A model generated the notes under the pieces. It saw only the letters and a program-made list of their open reading frames with translations. It was not told the DNA's origin and did no database searches. A stretch of 64,000 nucleotides of DNA from Micromonospora sp. NBC_00421 (GTDB lineage: Bacteria > Actinomycetota > Actinomycetes > Mycobacteriales > Micromonosporaceae). Positions 44,517 through 52,698 of this stretch are shown piece by piece. The stretch covers positions 1,612,001 through 1,676,000 of the forward strand of contig NZ_CP107929.1 in assembly GCF_036017915.1 (NCBI RefSeq). The letters run 5' to 3'. The position numbers and the translations under genes are program-made. The first letter of the stretch is position 1. Every line of letters begins with the position of its first letter.

Positions 44517-45122
44517 TCAGGCGGGCGGGCGACGCAGCAGGCTGACCGCGAAGTCCGCCTCGTCCCGCCAGGGGCGCAGGTCCCAGGTGGCGAAGCGCTG
44601 TTCGAGCCGAAGGCCGGCGGCGACCGCGTCGCTGTCGAAGTGGTCGAGCCGGTACCCCCGGTCGAGGCCGAAACCGACGAGGACCACCCCGTCTGGGCGC
44701 AGGTGGCCGGCGATCCGGGCCAACACGGTGGGTTCGGTGCCGGCGGCGACGAAGGCCATCACGTTGCCGGCCACCACGGCGGCGTCGAAGGGCTCGGTCT
44801 CACCGGCCGCGGCGAGATCCAGTTCGACGAGGTCGGCGACCAGCCAGCGGGGCCCGGGGTGGTCGGCGCGGGCCGCCTCGATCAGGGCGGGGTCGGCGTC
44901 CACCCCGACCACCCGGTGCCCCCGCTCGGCGAGCGCCGCGCCGACCCGGCCGGTGCCGCAGCCGGCGTCCAGGATCCGGGAGCGGGGTGCCACCACCGCG
45001 TCGACCAGGCGGGCCTCACCGGCCAGGTCGGCACCCTCGGCGGCGAGCCGCCGGAACCGGTCGATGTACCACTGCGAGTGTTCGGGGCCGGTCTCGGTCG
45101 CCCACCGGGTCGGGTTGGTCAT
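44517..45122 (-). CDS. SAM-dependent methyltransferase
   Basis: 201 aa, class I fold. Motif I LDAGCGTGRVGAAL, motif II acidic VVGVDADP, motif IV DAAVVAGNVM. The C-terminal part (FGLDRGYRLDHFDSDA) is typical of small actinobacterial methyltransferases of unknown substrate. It precedes no obvious pathway genes; the neighbouring methyltransferase is transcribed in the same direction 85 nt upstream but is not closely similar. Confidence 0.85.
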   Translation of the reverse strand: MTNPTRWATETGPEHSQWYIDRFRRLAAEGADLAGEARLVDAVVAPRSRILDAGCGTGRVGAALAERGHRVVGVDADPALIEAARADHPGPRWLVADLVELDLAAAGETEPFDAAVVAGNVMAFVAAGTEPTVLARIAGHLRPDGVVLVGFGLDRGYRLDHFDSDAVAAGLRLEQRFATWDLRPWRDEADFAVSLLRRPPA

Positions 45123-45207
45123 GTCGCCACGGTAACCGGCCGGCCGGGCGCGACGGGGCGCTCACCGCCTCTCCGGCACCGGCGGGACGACGGGCCGGGG
45201 AGCAGGC

Positions 45208-45822
45208 TCAGGGCAGCTGGGCCACAGTGACGAACTCGTTGTAGGTGAAGACCTTGCCCATCGACCGGGGGAACGGGAAGGAGTACTGCTTGACCACAGT
45301 CATGCCGAGGTCCCGGGCGGCCTGGGCGGCCTCGTCGAACCCGACGAACCGGACATGGGTGGCGTCGCTGGCGTACCCCCGCTCCTGCGGGGTGATGAAG
45401 ACCGCGGTGCCGCCGGAACGCAGGAACGGCAGGTAGCCGGAGACGACCTCCAGGGCAGCCTCGGCGGGCAGGTGCTCCAGCAGGTGGGCGGCGAGCAGCG
45501 CGTCGAAGGCGCCGGGCCGGGCGTGCGGGGACTGGTGGAACTCCTCGATGGTGTACGCCTCCAGCCCGGCCGCCCGGGCGTGCGCCACCGAGGTCGGGTT
45601 GTGGTCCACCCCGACCGCGCCCTCACCCAGGTTGGCCAGGTTGCGGCCGAGGCCGCAGCCGACGTCGAGGGTACGGCCCAGCTCGAGGCGCTGGAGGTTC
45701 CACCGGTACGGCGCCTGCACGTCGAGCACCTGCTTCCAGCGCGCGCCACCGAGGCGTTGCAACCGCTGGGTGTAGTCCTCACCCTCGGTGCCCGCCGCGG
45801 TGTCCTGCTCTGCTCGACTCAT
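45208..45822 (-). CDS. SAM-dependent methyltransferase
   Basis: 204 aa. Motif I LDVGCGLGRNLANL, acidic VGVDHNPTS, and LLAAHLLEHLP. Resembles the Methyltransf_11/23-type proteins found widely in Micromonosporaceae. ATG 45822 follows GAGGGG. Substrate not predictable. Confidence 0.85.
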   Translation of the reverse strand: MSRAEQDTAAGTEGEDYTQRLQRLGGARWKQVLDVQAPYRWNLQRLELGRTLDVGCGLGRNLANLGEGAVGVDHNPTSVAHARAAGLEAYTIEEFHQSPHARPGAFDALLAAHLLEHLPAEAALEVVSGYLPFLRSGGTAVFITPQERGYASDATHVRFVGFDEAAQAARDLGMTVVKQYSFPFPRSMGKVFTYNEFVTVAQLP

Positions 45823-46028
45823 CGCCGGCCCCTCTGCCCGTCGCGGAAACGTCGCCACCCGGCAGGCGTGCGGAGGCACGCTGCCGGCCGTCGGGTGCCC
45901 GCGCCGACGCGGGCACCCGAGAGATGCTACGGACCCGGGCGGCCGTCGTCAGCCCCCGTGAGCGGCGGTTCGGCACCGGGTCGGCGCTGGTCACCCTGGG
46001 TGATCTCCGATTCGACCCCGGGTGTCGG

Positions 46029-46277
46029 TCAGCCCTTCTCCGCCCCGCTGGTCAGCCCCTCGGTCAGGAGCCGCTCCCCGGCGAAGAAGAGGATCACGAT
46101 GGGCAGGGTGAGCAGCACCGATCCGGCCATCAACACGGTCTTGGGCACCTCCACCCCGTCGGCCAGCAGGGACAGCCCCAGCGACACCGTCCACCTGTCG
46201 GGTCTGTCGACCATGAAGAGCAGGGCGAAGAGGAACTCGTTCCAGGCGATCATGAAGACGTAGAGGGCGACCGCCAT
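46029..46277 (-). pseudogene. Remnant of a carbohydrate ABC transporter permease (MalG-like C-terminus)
   Basis: The 82 readable residues are the last part of a MalG-type permease: MAVALYVFMIAWNEFLFALL followed by the final TM segments and the usual tail (ERLLTEGLTSGAEKG). Everything upstream, including the first TM helices and the full EAA loop, is missing; similarity fades near 46300, next to the end of the serpin gene. No solute-binding or ATPase partner is nearby. A deletion scar rather than a functional gene. Confidence 0.75.
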
Positions 46278-46308
46278 GATCGACGCCCCGGCCGAGGAGC
46301 GAGCCGGG

Positions 46309-47547
46309 TCAGGCCGGCTCGGGCGGGTCGGTGAGGTCGGCCTCCGTGGGCTCCCGTGGCTCGGCCACCCAGGCCGAGAAGACCGGCACCCCGTGCCACG
46401 GCCCGACTCCGCCGTCCCGGTGGTCGGTGGCCACCGCGAGCACCGCGTACGGGTGCCCGAAGCGCAGCACGGCGGTCCGTCGGAGACCTTCCGGTGGAAG
46501 GCTGACCAGGGAGAACGCCCCGGTCACCGCGGCGGCCTCGAAGCCGTACCGGCCGTAGTGGGCCACCGCTGCCTGCCGGGCCTCGACGCCCACCTCCGCG
46601 CCGAGCAGCCCGCCCAGCGTTCGGGCCAGCGCCGGGAAACCCAGCCCGGGAGCGGTCAGGTCGTGCTCGTCCTGCGCCGACCAGCAGGGCAGCACCGCGT
46701 GGTGCCGCTCCTCCCGGCCGTCGCGGGCGGAGGTGCGGACCCGCTCCTCGCGCAGCGTCCCGAGTGGTCCCGCCCCGAGCGGCAGGTCGAACAGGGACCG
46801 GCGGGCCGGTTCGCCGTCCACCGCGGCACCGGCCAGTTCGTAGCCGGCGGCGAGCACGTCGGCCGGCCGGACCGCCGGGTCGGCCACGACCGAGAGCACC
46901 ACCAGCCCGGCCCCGTCGCGTTCCACCGCCGATGCGGTGTGCACGGCGACGTCACCGGCCGCCCCGGTCGACGCGATCCACGCCCGGTGCCCGTGCTCCG
47001 GGGTACGCAACGCCCGCGTCAGCCGTCCGGCCCAGCCGCCGCCCGAGCGGTCGAGCGCCGAGCCGGGCACCAGGTCGAACGGCGCGGCCCAGGAGATCCG
47101 GGTGGCCAGGGCGCTGGCCAGCGCCAGCAGCACCCGGGGAGAGACGGTGAGCGGGAACCTGTCGACCAGCCCCAGGGTGTGCTCGCGGGACCAGGCGTCC
47201 AGGCCCGCCTGGTCGGGCAGGGGGCCGGTGGCGGTGTGGCGGGGCAGCCCGTCCTGCCAGCCGGCCAGCTTCCCGGTGTCCGCACCGGGGCGGTGCCAGA
47301 CCGCGGTGGCCGACGGCACCAGCGGGTGCGGCCGGTCCAGCAGCGCGGCGGCCGCCGCCGCGGCGGTCTCCCCGTCGACGCCGAGCACGTCGGCCACCTC
47401 GTCCCGGACCGCACCGGTGGCGGCCGGCGCGGCGAGCGCCAACAGCAGCCAGGCGCCGAGCGGGGAGGCGACATGGTGCCGGTCACCGATGTCGGCGTGC
47501 AGCCGGGCGGCGTACCGGGCCAGTGGGGCGTACGGGATCGTCGTCAT
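46309..47547 (-). CDS. Serpin-family protease inhibitor
   Basis: 412 aa with serpin organisation: an N-terminal HVASPLGAWLLLALAA helix region, RISWAAPFD in the breach/shutter area, and a C-terminal reactive-centre region with hinge-like FEAAAVTG, a ~20-residue loop, then FGHPYAVLAV and VPVFSAWVAEP. Serpins trap serine proteases by loop insertion. The Ala-rich hinge supports an inhibitory type, but the family Glu-Glu-Gly-Thr hinge consensus is poorly kept, so the inhibitory activity is uncertain. No signal peptide, so it is probably cytoplasmic. It lies 41 nt downstream of the Nudix gene on the same strand. Confidence 0.8.
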   Translation of the reverse strand: MTTIPYAPLARYAARLHADIGDRHHVASPLGAWLLLALAAPAATGAVRDEVADVLGVDGETAAAAAAALLDRPHPLVPSATAVWHRPGADTGKLAGWQDGLPRHTATGPLPDQAGLDAWSREHTLGLVDRFPLTVSPRVLLALASALATRISWAAPFDLVPGSALDRSGGGWAGRLTRALRTPEHGHRAWIASTGAAGDVAVHTASAVERDGAGLVVLSVVADPAVRPADVLAAGYELAGAAVDGEPARRSLFDLPLGAGPLGTLREERVRTSARDGREERHHAVLPCWSAQDEHDLTAPGLGFPALARTLGGLLGAEVGVEARQAAVAHYGRYGFEAAAVTGAFSLVSLPPEGLRRTAVLRFGHPYAVLAVATDHRDGGVGPWHGVPVFSAWVAEPREPTEADLTDPPEPA

Positions 47548-47588
47548 GCCCTCCACTGTGCCCACCGGGGGCGCCGTCGGCACCCCGG

Positions 47589-48104
47589 TCAGGACCAGAG
47601 TTCGAAAGGTTCGTCGATCTGCTCGCCGGCCAGGAACGCGGTGAGCAGCTCGGGCAGCCGGCCGGGGTAGAACCGGGCGGTGCTGGTGACGATCTCGTCG
47701 ACCCTCCACCAGCGGAAACCGAAGTAGTCCTCCACCTCGTAGTCGAGCCGGTCGGCGCCGTCGACGTCCGGCGCGGCGGCGTCGAGGCGTACCGTCAGCA
47801 CCACCTCGTCCTGGACGTGCCGTAACTGACGGTGGATGAAGCTGGCCCGCCGCCGCCAGGTCGGCGGGCCGAGCTGCCCGGCGGTGACCACGAAGCCGGT
47901 CTCCTCCCGCAGCTCCCGCAGCGCGGTCTGCGGGTACGACTCCCCGGGGTCGACGCCCCCACCGGGCAGCTCCCACCAGGTGCCGAGCCGGGGATGCTCC
48001 GGGTCGCGGGTGTGGAACAGCAGGATCAGTCCGTCCCGGTCGCGGACCACCAGCCGCACGGCGGTGCGTTCGAGCACGGGCAGGTCCCGGGGCAGTTCGG
48101 TCAC
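47589..48104 (-). CDS. Nudix hydrolase
   Basis: 171 aa with a complete Nudix box (GGGVDPGESYPQTALRELRE then ETGF), which binds the metals used to hydrolyse nucleoside diphosphates linked to another moiety. GTG 48104 follows GAGGGAG at good spacing. Divergent from the methyltransferase gene at 48150; probably co-transcribed with the serpin gene downstream. Substrate unknown. Confidence 0.9.
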   Translation of the reverse strand: MTELPRDLPVLERTAVRLVVRDRDGLILLFHTRDPEHPRLGTWWELPGGGVDPGESYPQTALRELREETGFVVTAGQLGPPTWRRRASFIHRQLRHVQDEVVLTVRLDAAAPDVDGADRLDYEVEDYFGFRWWRVDEIVTSTARFYPGRLPELLTAFLAGEQIDEPFELWS

Positions 48105-48149
48105 GGGGCTCCCTCGACGGGGCACCGTCAGGGCGGTGACGGTGCGACG

Positions 48150-49016
48150 ATGGCGATCATGGCTGAGGTCTTCGGTGAGGTGGCGGCGGACTACGACGAG
48201 ATCCGGCCGGGATATCCGGCCGCCCTCGCCGGGACCATCCTCGCCTATCACGGCGGACCCCCCGCCCGGCTGGTCGAGGTCGGTGCCGGCACCGGCCTGG
48301 CCACCGCCCTGCTGGTCGACCTCGCCGCGGCGGACGCCGAGCCGACCCGCCGGCCGCCGGCCGCGGCGGGGCCTGAAGGTTCCGGGCGGCGGGAGCGGGG
48401 CGTGGCAGGGCCGGCAGCCGTCGCACCGGAGCCGCGCCGGCCGGGGGCCCGGGTGACCTGCGTCGAGCCGGACGCCCGGATGGCGGCGGTGCTGGCCGCC
48501 CGGTTCCCCGGCGTCGAGGTGACCGTGACCCGGTTCGAGCGGTGGTCACCGCCGCCCGGTGGGGTGTCGCTGCTGGCCTGCGCGTTGGCCTGGCACTGGC
48601 TCGACCCGGCCACCCGCAACCGGCGGGCCCACGACGCGCTGACCCCCGGTGGCACCCTGGCCGTCTTCGCCCACCGCTACGACTACGTCGACCCGGCCCA
48701 TTCGGCGGCGATCCGGGCGGCCTTCGAGTCGGTCGACCCGGTGCCGCACCACGACCAGCCGGAGGACTGGTTCCACGCCGACATCACCGCCAGCGGACTC
48801 TTCACCGACGTGCGGTCGACAGCCTTCCGCCGGTCGGTGCCGCTGACCACGGCGGCGTACCAGCGGCTGGTCGGCACCTTCTCGCCACAGCTGCGCCGAC
48901 CACCGGAGCTGCGGGAACGGGTCCTCGCGGCGATCGGCACCGCGGTCGACGGCTTCGGCGGCACGGTCACCCTGGACCTGCGGACGACGCTGGTGCTGGC
49001 CCGTCGGCCGGCCTGA
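48150..49016 (+). CDS. SAM-dependent methyltransferase with an internal insertion
   Basis: 288 aa. Motif I VEVGAGTGLATALL, then a ~40-residue low-complexity Pro/Ala/Arg insertion (~60-100) before strand 2 (VTCVEPDARM), and LLACALAWHWLDP, characteristic of Methyltransf_11/25 proteins related to trans-aconitate methyltransferases. The insertion lies in a surface loop and should not prevent folding. ATG 48150 or ATG 48159 could be the start. Substrate unknown. Confidence 0.85.
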   Translation: MAIMAEVFGEVAADYDEIRPGYPAALAGTILAYHGGPPARLVEVGAGTGLATALLVDLAAADAEPTRRPPAAAGPEGSGRRERGVAGPAAVAPEPRRPGARVTCVEPDARMAAVLAARFPGVEVTVTRFERWSPPPGGVSLLACALAWHWLDPATRNRRAHDALTPGGTLAVFAHRYDYVDPAHSAAIRAAFESVDPVPHHDQPEDWFHADITASGLFTDVRSTAFRRSVPLTTAAYQRLVGTFSPQLRRPPELRERVLAAIGTAVDGFGGTVTLDLRTTLVLARRPA

Positions 49017-49111
49017 CGAAAAACCGGTGGGCGGGTCGTGTCGATCCGGCGGGGTCCCCGTTCGACCTGAGGTGAGAGGGTCGGACAGCGACCCGACGGC
49101 GAGGAGCGAAG

Positions 49112-49531
49112 ATGGCCAAGTACATGCTGATCATGCGGGGTACGGACGAGTCCGTCGCGAAGATGATGGAGACGCCCTTCGAGGAGATGCTGGAGACGGT
49201 GGGGCGGTTCAACGAGGAGCTGATCCGGGCGGGTGTGCTGGTGGCCGCCGAGGGCCTGGAGGACCCGGCCGAGAGCGTGGTGGTCGACTACAGCGGGGAG
49301 ACCCCGGTCGTCACCGACGGGCCGTACGGCGAGACGAAGGAGCTGTTCGGCGGCTTCTACCTGATCGACGTGGCATCGAAGGAGGAGGCCGTGGAGTGGG
49401 CCCGGCGGATGCCGGCGATCAGCGGCAGCAGGTGCGAGGTCCGCCGGGTACCCAGCATCGACGAGTTTCCGCAGGACAACGAGTGGGTCGTCAGGGAGCG
49501 GGCGTGGCGCGAGCGGACCGGCCAGCTCTGA
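49112..49531 (+). CDS. DGPF-domain (YCII-related) protein
   Basis: 139 aa, a ferredoxin-like fold of the YCII family, starting MAKYMLIMRG and carrying the signature VVTDGPYGETKELFGGFYLI. These small proteins are encoded next to ECF42 sigma factors, as here: the sigma-factor gene starts 28 nt before this gene's stop. Biochemical function unknown; probably the main target of that sigma factor. Confidence 0.9.
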   Translation: MAKYMLIMRGTDESVAKMMETPFEEMLETVGRFNEELIRAGVLVAAEGLEDPAESVVVDYSGETPVVTDGPYGETKELFGGFYLIDVASKEEAVEWARRMPAISGSRCEVRRVPSIDEFPQDNEWVVRERAWRERTGQL

Positions 49532-50832
49532 CCACCACCGGCCACGGCACCGCCGCCGGTGACGGCCCGCCGGGCGCCGGGTCGGCGCGGCGGGCCGTCG
49601 AGGCGCTCTGGCGGATCGAGTCCGCCCGGATCGTCGGGGCGCTGGCCCGCTTCACCGGCGACTTCGCGCTGGCCGAGGATGTCGCGCAGGAGGCGGTGGC
49701 GCAGGCGCTTGTCGGCTGGGCGCGCGACGGGGTGCCGACGAACCCGGTGGGCTGGCTGCTCACCGCCGCCCGGCGGCGCGCGGTCGACGCCTTCCGCCGC
49801 CGGGCGGCGTTGGACGAGCGGTACGCCGCGCTCGCCGGTCAGCTCGCCGGGGGTACCGGCGGATCGCCCTCCGACGACCTGCCGTGGGACCCGGACCGGG
49901 TCGACGACGACATCCTCGCGCTGATGTTCGTGGCGTGTCATCCGGTGCTCTCTCCCGAGGCCCGGCTGGCTCTGACGTTGCGGGTGGTCGGTGGTCTGTC
50001 GAGCGAGGAGATCGCGCGGGCGTTCCTGGTGCCGGTGCCCACCGTCCAGGCGCGGATCACCCGGGCCAAGAAGACGATCGCCGCCGCGCGGGTGCCGTTC
50101 GCGCTCCCCGAGCCGGCGCAGCGTCGGGAGCGGCTCGGCGCGGTCCTGAGCGTGCTCTACGTGATCTTCACCGAGGGGTCGACGGCGACGAGCGGTGACC
50201 GGCTGCTCCGCCCCGACCTGGCGTACGAGGCGATCAGGCTGGCCCGGACGCTGGCCGCGCTGCTGCCCACCGAGCCGGAGGTGCACGGCCTGCTCGCCCT
50301 CTGCGAGCTGACGGCCGCGCGGTTCCCGGCCCGGGTTGACGCGGACGGCGAGGCGGTGCTGTTGGCGGACCAGGACCGGCGGCGGTGGGACCGCTCGGCG
50401 ATCCGGCGGGGCGTGGCCGCGCTCGGTCGGGCCTCGGCGCTGGGGCGGGGCCTCGGGCCGTACGGGTTGCAGGCGTCGATCGCCGCCTGCCACGCCGGTG
50501 CCGCCTCGGTGGCGCAGACCGACTGGGCCCGGGTGGTGCTGCTCTACGAGGCGCTCGGCCGGGTCGCGCCCTCGCCGGTCGTCGCGCTGAACCGGGCGGT
50601 GGCGGTGGCGATGGCCGACGGGCCGCAGCAGGCGCTGGCCGTGGTGGACGAGGTGGCCGCCGCCGGTCGACTGGCCGGGTCCCACCTGCTGCCGAGCGTG
50701 CGGGGTGAGCTGCTCGCCCGGCTCGGTCGGACCGTCGAGGCGCGGGCCGAGCTGGAGTTCGCCGCCCGGTTGTGCCGCAACGCCCGCGAGCGCTCGGTGC
50801 TGCTGCGCAAGGCCGACGCCCTCGGCGGGTGA
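49504..50832 (+). CDS. ECF42-family RNA polymerase sigma factor with TPR-like C-terminus
   Basis: 442 aa. Region 2 near residues 30-95 (EDVAQEAVAQAL, NPVGWLLTAARRRAVD), region 4 near 125-185 (LALTLRVVGGLSSEEIARAF, VPTVQARITRAKK), then a ~250-residue helical extension (IFTEGSTA, then TPR-like repeats), the ECF42 hallmark that replaces an anti-sigma factor. GTG 49504 follows AGGGAGC and overlaps the DGPF gene by 28 nt, so the pair is translationally coupled. Confidence 0.9.
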   Translation: MARADRPALTTTGHGTAAGDGPPGAGSARRAVEALWRIESARIVGALARFTGDFALAEDVAQEAVAQALVGWARDGVPTNPVGWLLTAARRRAVDAFRRRAALDERYAALAGQLAGGTGGSPSDDLPWDPDRVDDDILALMFVACHPVLSPEARLALTLRVVGGLSSEEIARAFLVPVPTVQARITRAKKTIAAARVPFALPEPAQRRERLGAVLSVLYVIFTEGSTATSGDRLLRPDLAYEAIRLARTLAALLPTEPEVHGLLALCELTAARFPARVDADGEAVLLADQDRRRWDRSAIRRGVAALGRASALGRGLGPYGLQASIAACHAGAASVAQTDWARVVLLYEALGRVAPSPVVALNRAVAVAMADGPQQALAVVDEVAAAGRLAGSHLLPSVRGELLARLGRTVEARAELEFAARLCRNARERSVLLRKADALGG

Positions 50833-50863
50833 CCCGGATGGGGACGGCGGTAGGCTGCCCGCC

Positions 50864-51358
50864 GTGGCAGGTCTGTTGAGGAACGTGGCGACCCGGCTCG
50901 GCCGGGTGACCGGCGCGGTCGGCGCGCAGCGGGGCACCCCCGGTCCGATCCCGGCGCAGCCGGCCCGGCGGCGGCAGGTCAGCGCCCTGCAACGGCGGGA
51001 GCTGTCGTACGCGCCGGAGCCGGACGGGCAGGCCGACCCGGGGGAGATCGTCTGGACCTGGGTGCCCTACGAGGACGACCCGAAGCAGGGCAAGGACCGC
51101 CCGGTGCTGGTGGTCGGCAGGTCCAGCCGCACCCTGTTCGGGCTGATGCTCTCCAGCCAGAGCGAGCGGGACGGCCAGCGGCACTGGCTGGCGCTGGGCC
51201 CGGGGGAGTGGGACCGCGACGCCCGACCCAGTTGGGTACGCCTCGACCGGGTGCTCACCATGCGCGAGGACGGCATCCGCCGGGAGGGCGCGGTGCTGGA
51301 CCGGGGTCGCTTCGACCGGATCGGGCAGGCGCTGCGGGCCGGTTACGGCTGGCGCTGA
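50864..51358 (+). CDS. Solitary PemK/MazF-like protein
   Basis: 164 aa. A ~60-residue disordered Arg/Gln/Pro-rich N-terminus precedes a CcdB/MazF-type barrel (PGEIVWTWVPYEDDPKQGKD, RPVLVVGR, then LSSQSERDG). MazF enzymes are mRNA interferases, but no antitoxin gene adjoins this one and the basic N-terminus is unlike classical MazF, so toxicity is uncertain. GTG 50864 lies 32 nt after the sigma-factor stop. Confidence 0.75.
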   Translation: MAGLLRNVATRLGRVTGAVGAQRGTPGPIPAQPARRRQVSALQRRELSYAPEPDGQADPGEIVWTWVPYEDDPKQGKDRPVLVVGRSSRTLFGLMLSSQSERDGQRHWLALGPGEWDRDARPSWVRLDRVLTMREDGIRREGAVLDRGRFDRIGQALRAGYGWR

Positions 51359-51369
51359 GCCGCCGACTG

Positions 51370-51394
51370 CCGCCCCGGCCGGTCGCCGGGGCGG
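51370..51394. terminator. Bidirectional hairpin, 10-bp stem
   Basis: CCGCCCCGGC (51370-51379) pairs with GCCGGGGCGG (51385-51394) with a 5-nt loop, between convergent genes. Confidence 0.6.
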
Positions 51395-51401
51395 GCGGAC
51401 C

Positions 51402-52052
51402 TCAGCACTCGGCGAGCCGGGCCGCGTCGAGCAGTTGCCGGGGTGACTGCCGGCTGGCGACGCCCTTCGCCCGGTACATCGCGGCGTCGGCCCGGCACAG
51501 CGCGTCGGCCAGTTGGGTGGGGCCGGTGACCGGGGCGAGTCCGACCGAGGCGGTGACCCGGACGCTGCACGGGCCCAGCGGGATCGGGGCGGCCATCGCC
51601 TCGCAGAGCCGCCGGGTGGCGTGGTCGATCCAGCGCCTGTCGACCGACGGGCTGGCCAGCAGGCCGGCGAACTCGTCCCCACCGAGCCGGGCGACCAGGT
51701 TGTCGCCGGCGAAGGCGGCCAGCCGCTGGGCGACGCTGATCAGCACCTGGTCACCGGCGGCGTGCCCGTAGCGGTCGTTTACCTGCTTGAAGTCGTTGAG
51801 GTCGAGGACCACCGCGATGAGGGGCTGCCCGCCGGCGTCGGTGAGCAGCGTGGCGGCCAGCCGGTAGAAGGCCCGACGGTTGGGCAGCCCGGTGAGCGGA
51901 TCGTGGCTGGCGGCGTGCCGTTCGGCGGCCAACTCGGCCTGGAGGTGCTCCAGTTCCGCCTCGGCCTGCAGTGCCCGGCGGCGTAGCTGCCACACCGAGA
52001 CCAGGGCCCCGGCTGCGGAGACGCCGGACGCGACGGTCAACGGATCCGGCAC
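51402..52052 (-). CDS. GGDEF-domain diguanylate cyclase
   Basis: 216 aa. One N-terminal hydrophobic segment (PLTVASGVSAAGALVSVWQL), a short coiled-coil stretch (residues ~25-50, AEAELEHLQAELAAERHAAS), and a GGDEF domain with DPLTGLPNRRAF, the metal/GTP motif LDLNDFKQVND and an intact active site RLGGDEFAG. It should make c-di-GMP. The inhibitory RxxD site is not visible before GGDEF. GTG 52052 follows GAGGGAGG. Divergent from the DUF397/XRE genes. Confidence 0.88.
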   Translation of the reverse strand: MPDPLTVASGVSAAGALVSVWQLRRRALQAEAELEHLQAELAAERHAASHDPLTGLPNRRAFYRLAATLLTDAGGQPLIAVVLDLNDFKQVNDRYGHAAGDQVLISVAQRLAAFAGDNLVARLGGDEFAGLLASPSVDRRWIDHATRRLCEAMAAPIPLGPCSVRVTASVGLAPVTGPTQLADALCRADAAMYRAKGVASRQSPRQLLDAARLAEC

Positions 52053-52147
52053 GGGTCCTCCCTCGCGGTGCGGCGTACGGCCCGGTCGGCGGCGGCCGTC
52101 GTGCCGTGCCGGACCCTCGTTTCCCCAGGTCAATGCCCCGGGAGTGG

Positions 52148-52188
52148 TAACCCAAAGTGAACGGATAAGTACCGCCCACGTTGGGTTA
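52148..52188. promoter_or_regulatory. Inverted repeat, candidate operator
   Basis: TAACCCAA (52148-52155) and TTGGGTTA (52181-52188) are perfect inverted arms separated by 25 nt, in an AT-richer gap between the divergent GGDEF and DUF397 genes. The spacing fits two half-sites bound by a dimeric regulator such as the XRE protein encoded nearby. Confidence 0.45.
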
Positions 52189-52203
52189 TCATGCTCGCTG
52201 TCC

Positions 52204-52233
52204 GATGCAGATGCAATAGCAGATGCACGTGCA
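52204..52233 (+). repeat. Short GATGCA direct repeats
   Basis: GATGCA occurs at 52204, 52210 and 52222 (steps of 6 and 12 bp), followed by CGTGCA at 52228, about 90 nt upstream of the DUF397 start. Could be a regulator site or chance. Confidence 0.4.
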
Positions 52234-52319
52234 GCACGGCCGGATCTGATGTCGCGCAGCCCCTCCAACCCGCACCGTCCCCTGGCGACACCGGTCCGCA
52301 CCCCGACAGAAAGACATCC

Positions 52320-52559
52320 ATGCAGCAGCCTGAGAACGGCGTCCCCACCACCCAGCTGCCCCCCCTGAGGTGGGAGAAGAGCCGGCGGAGCAACCCCAGC
52401 GGCAACTGCGTCGAGTTGGCGGCACTCCCCGGCGGAGCCGGCATCGCCATGCGCAACTCGCGCCACCCCGAGGGGCCGGCCCTGATCTACACGGTGGACG
52501 AGATAACAGCGTTCGTCCTCGGTGCGCGGGACGGCGACTTCGACCACCTGATCGACTAG
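52320..52559 (+). CDS. DUF397-domain protein
   Basis: 79 aa. RWEKSRRSNPSGNCVELAAL, then IAMRNSRHPEGPAL and FVLGARDGDFD, the DUF397 pattern. These proteins are partners of XRE/DUF5753 regulators in actinomycete developmental or antibiotic control, resembling toxin-antitoxin pairs. The XRE gene follows 140 nt downstream on the same strand. Confidence 0.88.
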   Translation: MQQPENGVPTTQLPPLRWEKSRRSNPSGNCVELAALPGGAGIAMRNSRHPEGPALIYTVDEITAFVLGARDGDFDHLID

Positions 52560-52698
52560 TGCGCCACGGTCCCGCCCACGGGACCGTATCCGTCCGGAGG
52601 ATGTTCACCTCACCGTCGGTCCATGGCATGCTTACTCGTCGGTCGGGCGGGGGCCAGGGGCCGATCGGGTGTGGGCATTGTGCGGAGGGGCGGGGCAC

